Source: Pseudogulbenkiania sp. MAI-1
Lineage (GTDB): Bacteria; Pseudomonadota; Gammaproteobacteria; Burkholderiales; Chromobacteriaceae
Assembly: GCF_000527175.1 (NCBI RefSeq)
Contig: NZ_AZUR01000001.1
Coordinates: forward strand, 2,580,501-2,644,500
DNA: 64,000 nt
Reading direction: 5' to 3'
The translations under genes were made by a program, and so were the position numbers. The notes under the pieces were generated by a model that was not told the DNA's origin, searched no databases, and worked only from the letters and a program-made list of their open reading frames with translations. Every line of letters starts with the position of its first letter. The stretch's first letter is position 1. Of this stretch, positions 1 to 9,806 are shown in pieces.

Positions 1-1130
<1,130 letters not shown>

Positions 1131-1238
1131 GACGTTTTCTTTCGGCGATATGTTCAGGGTTCCATTGCAGGAATGCAGAGCCACTCAGCAAGCGAGCCCG
1201 CCCCAACGAGCACAACCCGCCCAAGCCAACCAGGCTCT

Positions 1239-2162
1239 TTAGTCGTCGACACGACCCAGCAACAGATATTCTATTAGGGCTTTTTGCCCGTGCATACGGT
1301 TTTCCGCTTCGTCCCACACCACGCTCTGCGGGCCGTCGATCACTTCGGCCGCCACTTCCTCGCCACGGTGCGCCGGCAGACAGTGCATGAACAGCGCATC
1401 CGGCTTGGCATGCTTCATCAGATCGGCGGTGATCTGGTAGTCACGGAAAGCCTCCATGCGCGCCACCGACTCGGCCTCGAAGCCCATGCTGGTGAACACG
1501 TCGGTGGTCACCAGATCGGCACCGGCCACGGCGTGCTCGGCGCTATGACCGGGCTCGAAGTGCTCCGGACCGTAATGCTGGCCATCCAGGGCCTTCAGCT
1601 CGTAGCCCACCGGCGTTGCCACCTTGAGCTTGAAATCGAGCAGCTTGGCGGCCTGCAGCCAGGTACGGCACATATTGTTGCCGTCACCGACCCAGGCCAC
1701 CGTCTTGCCCTGGATCGGACCGCGATGCTCGATGAAGGTCAGGATGTCGGCCAGTATCTGACAGGGGTGGTATTCGTTGGTCAGACCGTTGATCACCGGC
1801 ACGCGCGAGTTGGCCGCCAGACGTTCGACGTTGGACTGCTCGTAGGTGCGGATCATGATGATGTCGCTCATGCGCGACAGCACCCGTGCCGTATCCTCGA
1901 TCGGCTCGCCGCGGCCCAGCTGCGAGGTATTGGCGTCGAGGAACATGGCATGGCCGCCCAACTGGGACATGCCCGCCTCGAATGACACCCGGGTGCGGGT
2001 GGAGTTCTTTTCGAACACCATCGACATCACCTTGCCCACCAGCGGACGATACAGCTCTCCGGAGCCATGTCGTCGCTTCAGTACCTGGGCACGCTGGAAG
2101 AGGTATTGGTAGTCATCGCGGTTCAGGTCACTGAATTGCAGGTAATGTCTTACTTGCGTCAT
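1239..2162 (-). CDS. argF: Ornithine carbamoyltransferase
   Basis: This 307-residue enzyme makes citrulline from ornithine and carbamoyl phosphate. The carbamoyl-phosphate motif STRTR is at residues 54-58 and the ornithine-binding HCLP motif is near residue 265. The start is placed at MTQVRHYLQF (ATG 2160-2162) because family members begin there. An 18-residue upstream extension of the open frame has an atypical sequence. The length fits the Pseudomonas-type catabolic/anabolic family of about 305 residues. argG follows on the same strand. An A+T-rich patch at about 2281-2330 may hold the promoter, but no clear ArgR box is visible. Confidence 0.97.
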   Translation of the reverse strand: MTQVRHYLQFSDLNRDDYQYLFQRAQVLKRRHGSGELYRPLVGKVMSMVFEKNSTRTRVSFEAGMSQLGGHAMFLDANTSQLGRGEPIEDTARVLSRMSDIIMIRTYEQSNVERLAANSRVPVINGLTNEYHPCQILADILTFIEHRGPIQGKTVAWVGDGNNMCRTWLQAAKLLDFKLKVATPVGYELKALDGQHYGPEHFEPGHSAEHAVAGADLVTTDVFTSMGFEAESVARMEAFRDYQITADLMKHAKPDALFMHCLPAHRGEEVAAEVIDGPQSVVWDEAENRMHGQKALIEYLLLGRVDD

Positions 2163-2344
2163 GGTCACAATCCAAAATAAATGGCCGCCGGGCCCGGAAG
2201 TCTTGCGCGGCGGCACGTACTACACGCTGGTCTCGAAAGCTGATGGAACGTCAGGATGTCGCAACAGGCGGCCAACGTGCCAAAAAATTTACACAAATGC
2301 GACAAACCTTATATTTATCGGAAATCCGCCGGACTGGCAAGCAA

Positions 2345-4303
2345 TCAGCTGAACAATATTCTGCTCGGCAATTGCAAAAGCTCTGCCGAACTCAGCACGC
2401 GCACCACGTAATCACCACCATCTCCTGCCAACCCATGCATTTCTATGGTCTTTTGTGCCTTTTGCAGGCGAGCCAGGTAGGACAGGATGCTCTCGTCGAC
2501 CACCTGCCCTGGCACCAGCACCGGAATCCCCGGCGGATACGGCACGACCTGGTCGCAGCTCACCCGCCCCACCAGTTCGGCATTCGGACGCCCCTCGTCG
2601 TCGAACAACGGGAGGCGCTCCCCGGCTTCGTAGAAGGCATCGCGCGGCAGACAAGCCAGCCGGGTGAAGTGCGGGACCTCCGGCATGCGCCGCGGCACGC
2701 GGAGCGGCCGTTTCTCCTTGGAGAGCCGCAGCATGGCGTCGTGCAGCCTTGACACCTTGCTGCGCGTAGTGCCTATGGTCAGCAACAGTGTGAGGGTGTT
2801 GAACGTCGATTTTTCGACCTGGATGTTGTAGCGCTCGAACAAAGCCTGCCGCAGTTCGTCGGCGCTGAATCCCGAGCCGGAGATGTCGACCGTCAGCTTG
2901 GTTGGATCGAGCCGGATGCCATCCTCCCGCACTTCTTCCGGCAGCAGATCGTCCAGCTCCAGCACGCGAAACGCCCCGGTGGAATTGATCTTCTGCCGCA
3001 ACTCCCGGGCCAGATGGAGGGTGCGATCGAGCAATCGGTAGCCCTCCATCACCGCCTGTTTGCGCGCCACGTCGAGGCTGGCAATCAGGTTGTACTGCGG
3101 GCTGGTCGAAGCGTGCATGTTGAAGGTCTCGCGAAACAGGTGTTCGTCGAATGCCGGGTCGTTGACGTGGATCATGCCGGCCTGGGAGAACGCCGACAGC
3201 ACCTTGTGGGTGCTTTGCGTGACATAGTCCGCCCCCGCTTCCAGCGCGGTTGGCCGAAGCTCCGGGTGGAAGCGCGCGAAGCCATACCAGGCCTCGTCCA
3301 CGATGACCTTGATGCCCTGCTCGTGGGCGGCCCGGATGACCGGTTCGAGATCGTAGCGCAGCCCGTCATAGGTGCAGGAGGTCAGGATCAACACGCGCGC
3401 GTCGGGATGAGCCTCGATGGCGGCGAACAGCGTGGCCTTGGGAACCGGCCCGAAGATGCCGTATTGCCGGTTGACGGAGGAATCGAGGTACACCGGCCGG
3501 GCGCCGGACAGGATCACGCCATGATGCACCGATTTATGGCAATTGCGATCCAGCAGCAGCTTGTCGCCCGGCGTCAGCAGCGTCTGGAAGATGACCTTGT
3601 TGGAGGTCGAGGTGCCGTTGGTGGCGAAATAGGTCTTATGCGCACCGAACGCCTTGGCGGCCAGCGCCTGGGCTTCGGCGATCACCCCGGTCGGGTGCAA
3701 TAGCGAATCGAGCATCGGCACCGACACCGATAGATCGGCCCGCAGCATGTTCTCGCCGACGAAATCGTAGAAGTCGCCGACCCACGGGCTGCCTTTCAAC
3801 GAATCGCCTCCGGAATGCCCCGGCGTGTGCCAGGAATCCTTGGCCATGCGCACGTACTGCCGGAGCCGATCGTAGAACGGCGTGGCCGATTTTTCGACCA
3901 GCTCGGCCACCAGGATGCGGAACCAGCCACTGAAATCCGGCTCGTCGCGGTAGAAATAACCGTCCACGGCATGGCTGGCCATCTCCTCGACCAGCAGCTT
4001 CTGATCGTCGTCCACCAGCAGGATGTAGAGGGACAGCTCGGGGCGAAAGGCGTTGATCCGGTTGGCCAGCTGCACCGCCGGCTGGGCGAGCGCTTTCTCG
4101 CGCAGCAGCTTGTCGATCAGGACGATCTGGATGTCCCCATCGGCGGCCACCCTCTCCATGGCCTCGCCCACCTGGGCCACCCCGAGAAAGGTCAGGCCAA
4201 AGGGATTTTCCAGCTGCACAGCCACCGCACCCAGCCCGGCCAGCACCTCGGCCTGCCAGGGGGCATCGTCACTGACCACCAATACTCGGCTCACGGGTGT
4301 CAT
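2345..4303 (-). CDS. Orn/Lys/Arg decarboxylase, PLP-dependent
   Basis: This is a 652-residue fold-type I PLP decarboxylase of the basic amino acid family (arginine, lysine or ornithine). It has an N-terminal flavodoxin-like wing of about 130 residues, the PLP-domain motif ATNGTSTSNK, the pyridoxal lysine in STHKVLSAFSQAG, and a C-terminal domain ending EMHGLAGDGGDYVVRVL. E. coli AdiA, LdcC and SpeC are 710-756 residues, so this is a shorter version, and substrate cannot be told from sequence alone. Start ATG 4301-4303 follows a strong purine-rich Shine-Dalgarno (GGGAGGGAGGG). It sits upstream of argF, which hints at arginine/ornithine metabolism and polyamine synthesis, but it could also serve acid resistance. 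Confidence 0.88.
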   Translation of the reverse strand: MTPVSRVLVVSDDAPWQAEVLAGLGAVAVQLENPFGLTFLGVAQVGEAMERVAADGDIQIVLIDKLLREKALAQPAVQLANRINAFRPELSLYILLVDDDQKLLVEEMASHAVDGYFYRDEPDFSGWFRILVAELVEKSATPFYDRLRQYVRMAKDSWHTPGHSGGDSLKGSPWVGDFYDFVGENMLRADLSVSVPMLDSLLHPTGVIAEAQALAAKAFGAHKTYFATNGTSTSNKVIFQTLLTPGDKLLLDRNCHKSVHHGVILSGARPVYLDSSVNRQYGIFGPVPKATLFAAIEAHPDARVLILTSCTYDGLRYDLEPVIRAAHEQGIKVIVDEAWYGFARFHPELRPTALEAGADYVTQSTHKVLSAFSQAGMIHVNDPAFDEHLFRETFNMHASTSPQYNLIASLDVARKQAVMEGYRLLDRTLHLARELRQKINSTGAFRVLELDDLLPEEVREDGIRLDPTKLTVDISGSGFSADELRQALFERYNIQVEKSTFNTLTLLLTIGTTRSKVSRLHDAMLRLSKEKRPLRVPRRMPEVPHFTRLACLPRDAFYEAGERLPLFDDEGRPNAELVGRVSCDQVVPYPPGIPVLVPGQVVDESILSYLARLQKAQKTIEMHGLAGDGGDYVVRVLSSAELLQLPSRILFS

Positions 4304-4438
4304 TTGCCCTCCCTCCCGACTCAGCGCAATGACGCTGCTTCCTGTCAGTACGACATTCCGTTCGGAAGCTAGTTTTTCCCATCCTAGTCCGCGGACGACG
4401 GAGCGTCACTGATGCGGGCGCACAATTCCCCCTTCGGG

Positions 4439-4444
4439 TAGAAT
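4439..4444 (+). promoter_or_regulatory. Candidate -10 box (TAGAAT) of dinG
   Basis: TAGAAT (5 of 6 matches to TATAAT) ends six bases before the dinG ATG. No convincing -35 lies 16-18 bases upstream. If used, transcription would start at or next to the ATG, giving a leaderless or nearly leaderless message. This fits the lack of a Shine-Dalgarno sequence there. Confidence 0.35.
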
Positions 4445-4450
4445 CCCCCC

Positions 4451-6577
4451 ATGCTGACCGATGCCGAAAAAGACGCCATTCGCGATCACTATCGCGCCAT
4501 TGCCGACAACCTGCCAGGCTTTCGCCCGCGCAATGCCCAGCGCCGCATGCTGGCGGAAATCGCCAACGCTTTCTCGCGCAGCAAGCCCAAGGAGGGCGAT
4601 GAACTGCCCGAGCGCGAAGGGGAAAGCATCATCGTGGTCGAAGGGCCGACCGGCGTCGGCAAGAGCCTCGCCTACCTGTTGGCAGGCGGCGTCATGGCGC
4701 GCGCGCGCGGCAAGAAGCTGGTAGTCACCAGCGCCACCGTGGCACTGCAGGAACAACTGGTCAACCGCGACCTGCCCTTCGTGGTAGACAACAGCGGGCT
4801 GCCGCTCACCTTCGCCCTGGCCAAGGGACGCGGTCGCTACCTCTGCCCCTACCGTCTCTACCAGCTGACCGCCGACTCGGCCCAGGGCCAGTTGCTGGCG
4901 CCGGAACCGGAAATGGCACTGTGGGACCGCAAGCCGCAGGCCGAGGAAATCGAAACGCTGCGCCAGATGGCCGACGCCTTCCATTACCGGAATTGGAACG
5001 GCGACCGCGACACCTGGCAGGAGGTCATCGAGGATGGCCTGTGGAGCCGCGTCACCAACGACCGCCACAGCTGCCTGAAAGCCGCCTGTCCCAACCGTCC
5101 CGAATGCCCATTCTACCTCGCCCGCGAAACGCTGGAGACGGTCGACGTCGTAGTCGCCAACCACGACCTGATGCTGGCCGACGTCGCCATGGGTGGCGGC
5201 GTCATCCTGCCGGCTCCGGACGACAGTTTCTACTGCATCGATGAGGCGCACCACTTGGCCAAGAAGGCGGTCAACCAGTTCTCTGCCGAACACTCTCTGG
5301 CACAAGCGATGTTCTGGCTGGAAAAGGTCGCCGCCGTCGCTACCCGCGTCGACAGCCTGACCAACAAGAGCGAGCTGGCCGGCCAGGCCATCGAGGCCGC
5401 CGGCGCCTGCATGGAAACACTGACCGAGTGGCTGTGGCTGCTGGAAGGCGAAGAAGCGCTGGCCGCCACCAGCGACAACCTGGAGCCGACCTGGCTGATC
5501 GACGACGGCATCCTGCCCGAGCGTTTCGCCATTCCGGCGGCCAACCTCGCGATGTCGGCGCGCATGGTCTACAAGCACCTAACCTCGATGAACGACGCCT
5601 TGACCGACGTGCGCAAGGACAAGGGCAGCGAGGCCGCGCTGGTCGACAAGCTCGGCAGCGACCTGGGCTTCTTGATCGGCCGCGCGGAACAGTTGATGGC
5701 GGTGTGGGATCTGTTCGAGAAGACCTCCGACGAGAACGCGCCCCCCATCGCCAAATGGATCACCCGCCGCACCGAAGGCAAGGGCGACTACCTGTTCAGC
5801 GCCTCGCCGGTCAGCGCCGCCGCCAGCCTGGCCGGCACGCTGTGGCGCCGCGCGGCCGGCGCCCTGTTGACCTCGGCCACGCTACGCTCGCTGGGCGAAT
5901 TCGACCTGCTGCTGTCGCAGACCGGCCTCAAGTGGCTGCCTGAGGTCAGCTGCGTGGCCCTCGATTCGCCATTCAGTTTCCAGGAGCAGGGTGAGCTGTA
6001 CCTGCCGCCGCTGATGGCCTCGCCCAAGGATCCGGCCGCGCATACGCGGGAAATCGTCGAGTGGCTGCCTCGTCTGATCGACCTTGCCGAGCCGCTCGGC
6101 TCGCTGGTGCTGTTCTCCTCACGCAAGCAGATGCAGGAGGTGGCCGCCGCGGTGCCGGCCGCGCTGCGCGAGCGCCTGCTGATCCAGGGAGAACTCCCCA
6201 AGAGCCGCCTGCTGGAACAGCACCACGCGCGGCTCAAGCAGGGCGAAGCCAGCGTGATCTTCGGCCTCGACTCGTTCTCGGAAGGGCTGGATCTGCCCGG
6301 CGAGAGCTGCGTGCACGTGATCATCGCCAAGCTGCCGTTCGCCATGCCGGACGACCCGGTCGGCCGCACCCTGTCGCGCTGGATCGAGAAGCGCGGCGGC
6401 AACCCGTTCATCGAGATCACCGTGCCGGAAGCCTCGATCAAGTTGATCCAGGCGGTTGGACGCCTGATCCGTACCGAACAAGACTACGGGCGGGTCACCA
6501 TCCTGGACAACCGGCTGCTGCGCCAAAGCTACGGCAAGAAACTGCTGGCCTCATTGCCACCGTTCAAGCGCATCTAG
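4451..6577 (+). CDS. dinG: ATP-dependent DNA helicase DinG
   Basis: This is a 708-residue XPD-like superfamily 2 helicase (E. coli DinG has 716) that resolves R-loops, D-loops and G-quadruplexes 5'-3'. Visible are Walker A GPTGVGKS (65-72), the Walker B box DEAHH near residue 263, and four cysteines of the expected 4Fe-4S domain (one near 131 in YLCPYR, three at about 208-220 in CLKAACPNRPEC). The C-terminal helicase half contains the QAVGRLIR motif VI. It is divergent from the decarboxylase, with about 147 bases between them. No LexA box is obvious, and no Shine-Dalgarno precedes the ATG. Confidence 0.95.
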   Translation: MLTDAEKDAIRDHYRAIADNLPGFRPRNAQRRMLAEIANAFSRSKPKEGDELPEREGESIIVVEGPTGVGKSLAYLLAGGVMARARGKKLVVTSATVALQEQLVNRDLPFVVDNSGLPLTFALAKGRGRYLCPYRLYQLTADSAQGQLLAPEPEMALWDRKPQAEEIETLRQMADAFHYRNWNGDRDTWQEVIEDGLWSRVTNDRHSCLKAACPNRPECPFYLARETLETVDVVVANHDLMLADVAMGGGVILPAPDDSFYCIDEAHHLAKKAVNQFSAEHSLAQAMFWLEKVAAVATRVDSLTNKSELAGQAIEAAGACMETLTEWLWLLEGEEALAATSDNLEPTWLIDDGILPERFAIPAANLAMSARMVYKHLTSMNDALTDVRKDKGSEAALVDKLGSDLGFLIGRAEQLMAVWDLFEKTSDENAPPIAKWITRRTEGKGDYLFSASPVSAAASLAGTLWRRAAGALLTSATLRSLGEFDLLLSQTGLKWLPEVSCVALDSPFSFQEQGELYLPPLMASPKDPAAHTREIVEWLPRLIDLAEPLGSLVLFSSRKQMQEVAAAVPAALRERLLIQGELPKSRLLEQHHARLKQGEASVIFGLDSFSEGLDLPGESCVHVIIAKLPFAMPDDPVGRTLSRWIEKRGGNPFIEITVPEASIKLIQAVGRLIRTEQDYGRVTILDNRLLRQSYGKKLLASLPPFKRI

Positions 6578-6591
6578 TTTTCAGGTAGAAT
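6563..6591 (+). promoter_or_regulatory. Candidate promoter for DUF3579 gene
   Basis: TTCAAG (6563-6568) and TAGAAT (6586-6591) are separated by 17 bases, overlapping the end of dinG. The -10 is good and the -35 weak (3 of 6). This would place the start about 105 bases before the next ATG. Confidence 0.35.
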
Positions 6592-6702
6592 ACGGGCTAA
6601 CCCTCGAGTGCACACCTCTTGGCGAATGGGTAAAACACCAATATCACCTTCGACCAGGATTCGAGAGACTACACAGAACAAGTACACCTCCGGTCCATCA
6701 CT

Positions 6703-7017
6703 ATGATCTGTAATCCATATGAAATCGTCATTCAGGGTCTCACCTCTGAAGGACGTACGTTCCGCCCGAGCGACTGGGCCGAACGCCTCTCCGGCATCCT
6801 GGCCTCCTTTGGCGAAAATCAGAAACTGTCCTACCACGCTTATGTACGTCCGATGATGCTGGAAGGCGTGCGCTGCGTGGCAGTGGACAAGAAACTGGAG
6901 AAAGTCGACCCCGCCGTCTTCCAGTTCCTGCTCGATTTCGCCAAAGACAACGATTTGCGCGTCGTCGATTGCCGCACGCTGATTGACGAGGTTTACCCCA
7001 ACAAATTCCTTGCCTGA
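6703..7017 (+). CDS. DUF3579 family protein
   Basis: This is a 104-residue soluble protein that I assign to DUF3579, a small betaproteobacterial family of unknown function, from its MICNPYEIVIQGLTS start and the PSDWAERL and YVRPMML blocks. It has no signal peptide or membrane segment. From memory, relatives often sit between or beside argF and argG in Burkholderia and Ralstonia. Here it is 4.5 kb from argF with the decarboxylase and dinG between, so the link to arginine genes is loose. It is probably transcribed alone from the candidate promoter at 6563. The function is unknown. Confidence 0.75.
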   Translation: MICNPYEIVIQGLTSEGRTFRPSDWAERLSGILASFGENQKLSYHAYVRPMMLEGVRCVAVDKKLEKVDPAVFQFLLDFAKDNDLRVVDCRTLIDEVYPNKFLA

Positions 7018-7648
7018 CCCCATTCTTATCCGACCGTTCAGGTCATCACCAAATTAAAACCGGCCAAAATCAGCTTCGCGCACTTCAAATGTCCAGAAGC
7101 TGTTTTTGGGCCTTTATCCTGGCGACGTCAGACTCCCCGCTCCATCCTGGCTTCTGCCTAGCACGCAAGAACCAACGCCCCCCTAGCTATCGATCATCAG
7201 CCCCCATCTAGCCGATTCAACAGCGCAAAAGCGACACTATTCCGCAACAAACCGACAAAAAAGCAACACAAAACCCCCTCTCTGCCACAAGCCAGTAACA
7301 ATTTAGCTACACACTATTCCCACACTGTGCACTCTAGACCACAATTAAAAGAAATTGCCATTGGCATTTTTTACCCTAAAAAAGCTGCATACATAGCATA
7401 AGATAGAATTTAACCATGAGACATGCCAAGCACGTCTCCATGCTCTAAGGGCCCATCTCGTCAACTGGGGTTTTGCCTTATGCAGATTAGAGACACAGCC
7501 GAGGCATTGTTTGCTACAAATAGACGGCAGTGAAAAACATATGAGTTTTCCTTGTTTTTCGGCACGAAGGGGCCATTGTCATAATAATAACGCTGATTGA
7601 TTTACATAACTTCCACCAGCAGTACCCATAAGTGAGGTCGTCTATAAA
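7018..7648. other. A+T-rich intergenic region before the porin
   Basis: This is the longest gap in the left half (631 bases). From about 7040 to 7620 it is clearly richer in A+T than the surrounding genes, with runs such as TTTTTTACCC. I see no open frame, tRNA or clear hairpin-plus-T terminator. It probably holds the porin's regulatory region. CATAAT at 7580-7585 could be a -10, but no matching -35 is at the right distance. The long porin 5' region could carry regulator or small-RNA sites that I cannot name. Confidence 0.5.
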
Positions 7649-8794
7649 ATGAAGCAACCGTTTGCCAAAAAACAAATCCTGATCGCCGCTGTCGTCGCTG
7701 GCGCCTTTGCTACCCCGGCCATGGCCGACGCCACCATCTACGGCTTCGTCAGTGCCGGCGTCGAGTCCGCTAAGGCTACCGGCAGCGGCACCAGCGAATA
7801 CAAGTCTCGGAGTCGCGTCACCGACCAGAACTCCCGCATCGGCTTCAAGGGCAACGAAGACCTAGGCAACGGACTGAAAGCCATCTGGCAAGTCGAACAG
7901 AGCCTGCGCAACTTCGAGCAGAAAGGCACCAACGACAAGGGCGAAACGGCCACGTTTGCTACTCGCAACAGCTTCCTGGGTGTAGAGAGCGCCGACTTCG
8001 GCAAGGTCCTGCTGGGCTACTACGATACCGCGTACAAGAGCCTGACCGATGTCGGCCTCAACGCCGGTTCGAACACCACCGCCGACAACGCCGGCAGCAG
8101 CTCTATCTACAGCCGCGGCGAAAGCCGCCTGGCGAACTCGGTTCACTATTTCACGCCGAGCTTTGCCGGCTTCAAGGCTGGCGTTTCCTACGGTGTTGAC
8201 GAAGCCCGCACGGAAAACAGCTCCGGCCGCACCAATACCCAGCGCCTGTCCGTTGCCGGCAACTACACGCTGGGCACCCTGCAAGTGGGCGCCGGCTGGG
8301 AACGCCAGTACGACAAGGGCGACTACAAAGGAGCCACCACCTCCAAGGGTGACGATACCGACTTCTACAAACTGGCCGCCAGCTACAAGTTCCCGACCGG
8401 CACGCTCATCGGCGCCGGCTACGAGTGGGGCCGCTTTGACTCGACCACCGGCGGCAGCACCCTGAAACAGAACGACTGGACCGTCATGGTCAGCCAGGAG
8501 TTTGGCGCCGCCGCCGTCAAGCTGTCGTACAGCGAACTGGGCGGCCTGAAGAACGCCGCGTCCGGCGCTGAAGACGACTACAAGGCCAAGCAGTGGGTGC
8601 TGGCAGGCACGTACGATCTGTCGAAGCGTACCCAGCTCTACGCCTATGCCACCAAGATCGACAACAACAAGTCGCAGAACGTGAACTTCGGCATCAACCC
8701 GGTCTATGACTCCGGCCTGGGCACGTCCAGCGCCGCGTTGACCAAGGGCAACGATCCGCAAGCCTTCGGTATCGGCATGAAGCACACCTTCTAA
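7649..8794 (+). CDS. Gram-negative porin, Neisseria/Burkholderia type
   Basis: This is a 381-residue outer-membrane general porin, forming trimeric 16-strand beta-barrels for small hydrophilic solutes. Residues 1-26 are a signal peptide with cleavage after PAMA. The mature protein opens DATIYGFVSAGVES, typical of the porin_4/PorB class, and ends in phenylalanine (KHTF), the Bam recognition signal. The constriction-loop region and alternating beta-strand pattern are evident. It has a single-gene unit closed by the terminator at 8827. Specific ion preference cannot be read from sequence. Confidence 0.93.
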   Translation: MKQPFAKKQILIAAVVAGAFATPAMADATIYGFVSAGVESAKATGSGTSEYKSRSRVTDQNSRIGFKGNEDLGNGLKAIWQVEQSLRNFEQKGTNDKGETATFATRNSFLGVESADFGKVLLGYYDTAYKSLTDVGLNAGSNTTADNAGSSSIYSRGESRLANSVHYFTPSFAGFKAGVSYGVDEARTENSSGRTNTQRLSVAGNYTLGTLQVGAGWERQYDKGDYKGATTSKGDDTDFYKLAASYKFPTGTLIGAGYEWGRFDSTTGGSTLKQNDWTVMVSQEFGAAAVKLSYSELGGLKNAASGAEDDYKAKQWVLAGTYDLSKRTQLYAYATKIDNNKSQNVNFGINPVYDSGLGTSSAALTKGNDPQAFGIGMKHTF

Positions 8795-8826
8795 ACACTG
8801 CCGATTTTCTTGCGAGTCAGTTTTTT

Positions 8827-8852
8827 ACGGGCGCCGAGGGTGCCCGTTTTTT
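8827..8852 (+). terminator. Rho-independent terminator of the porin gene
   Basis: A GC-rich stem (ACGGGC with GCCCGT, extended by imperfect pairs around a short GAG loop) is followed by six Ts, 30 bases after the porin stop. Confidence 0.9.
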
Positions 8853-8899
8853 ATGGTATTTGCTACTATTAGCGTTTGAATCCATCACCCAGCAGAAGC

Positions 8900-9697
8900 A
8901 TGTCCATTACGCTCAAGTCTCCGGAAGACATCGAAAAAATGCGCATCGCCGGCCGCCTGGCCTCCGAGGTGCTCGACTACATCACCCCTTACGTCAAACC
9001 CGGCGTGACCACCGAAGAGCTGGACAGGCTCTGCCATGACTACATGGTCAACGTGCAAGGCACCATCCCGGCGCCGCTGAACTACGCGCCGGACGGCCAC
9101 AACCCCTACCCCAAGTCGGTGTGCACCTCGGTCAACCACGTCATCTGTCACGGTATTCCCAACGACAAGCCGCTCAAGAACGGCGACATGCTGAACATCG
9201 ACGTCACCGTGATCAAGGACGGCTACCACGGCGATACCAGCCGCATGTTCTACGTCGGCGAAGTCAGCCCGCACGCGCGCCGCCTCGCCAAGATCACCTA
9301 TGAGTGCATGTGGCTCGGCATTGAGAAGGTCAAGCCGGGCGCCAAGCTGGGCGACATCGGCTACGCCATCCAGCGCCATGCCGAAGCCGCCGGCTACAGC
9401 GTGGTTCAGGAATTCTGCGGCCACGGCATCGGCAAGAAATTCCACGAAGAACCGCAGGTGCTGCACTACGGCCGCCCCGGCACCGGCCTGGAGCTGAAGG
9501 CCGGCATGATCTTCACCATCGAGCCGATGATCAACCAGGGCAAACGCCACTTGCGCCTCTTGGGCGACGGCTGGACAGTGGTGACCAAGGACCGCAGCCT
9601 GTCCGCCCAGTGGGAGCACACCGTACTGGTCACCGAGACCGGCTATGAGATCCTCACCCAGTCCGAAGGCACGCCGCCCAAGCCGGTGTTCAAGTAA
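8900..9697 (+). CDS. map: Methionine aminopeptidase, type I
   Basis: This 265-residue enzyme removes the N-terminal methionine from nascent proteins. The five dinuclear metal ligands are all present: D101, D112, H175, E208 and E239, in the contexts NIDVT, GDTSR, CGHGIG, TIEPM and WEHTV. The length equals E. coli Map (264). The frame opens earlier with a TTG at 8876, but the ATG at 8900 matches the family start (MSITLKSPEDIEKM). In many bacteria map neighbours rpsB/tsf, but here it stands alone between two terminators, so it is likely monocistronic. Confidence 0.95.
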   Translation: MSITLKSPEDIEKMRIAGRLASEVLDYITPYVKPGVTTEELDRLCHDYMVNVQGTIPAPLNYAPDGHNPYPKSVCTSVNHVICHGIPNDKPLKNGDMLNIDVTVIKDGYHGDTSRMFYVGEVSPHARRLAKITYECMWLGIEKVKPGAKLGDIGYAIQRHAEAAGYSVVQEFCGHGIGKKFHEEPQVLHYGRPGTGLELKAGMIFTIEPMINQGKRHLRLLGDGWTVVTKDRSLSAQWEHTVLVTETGYEILTQSEGTPPKPVFK

Positions 9698-9730
9698 GCG
9701 CGGCCACTACTCGCCGGCAATCCCACAAAT

Positions 9731-9766
9731 AAAAAAACCGCCACAGTCACACCGTGGCGGTTTTTT
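9731..9766. terminator. Bidirectional terminator between map and the ABC ATPase gene
   Basis: A seven-base stem CCGCCAC/GTGGCGG (9738-9744 and 9754-9760) is flanked by seven As on the left and six Ts on the right, so it can stop both convergent transcripts. Confidence 0.9.
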
Positions 9767-9806
9767 CTTGGCCCACCACATCCCTGCCCTGCCGACCAGG
9801 CCGCGC

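Noticed and set aside
2163..2344. ArgR operator before argF
   Set aside because: The A+T-rich patch does not contain a recognisable pair of ARG boxes, so no site is called.
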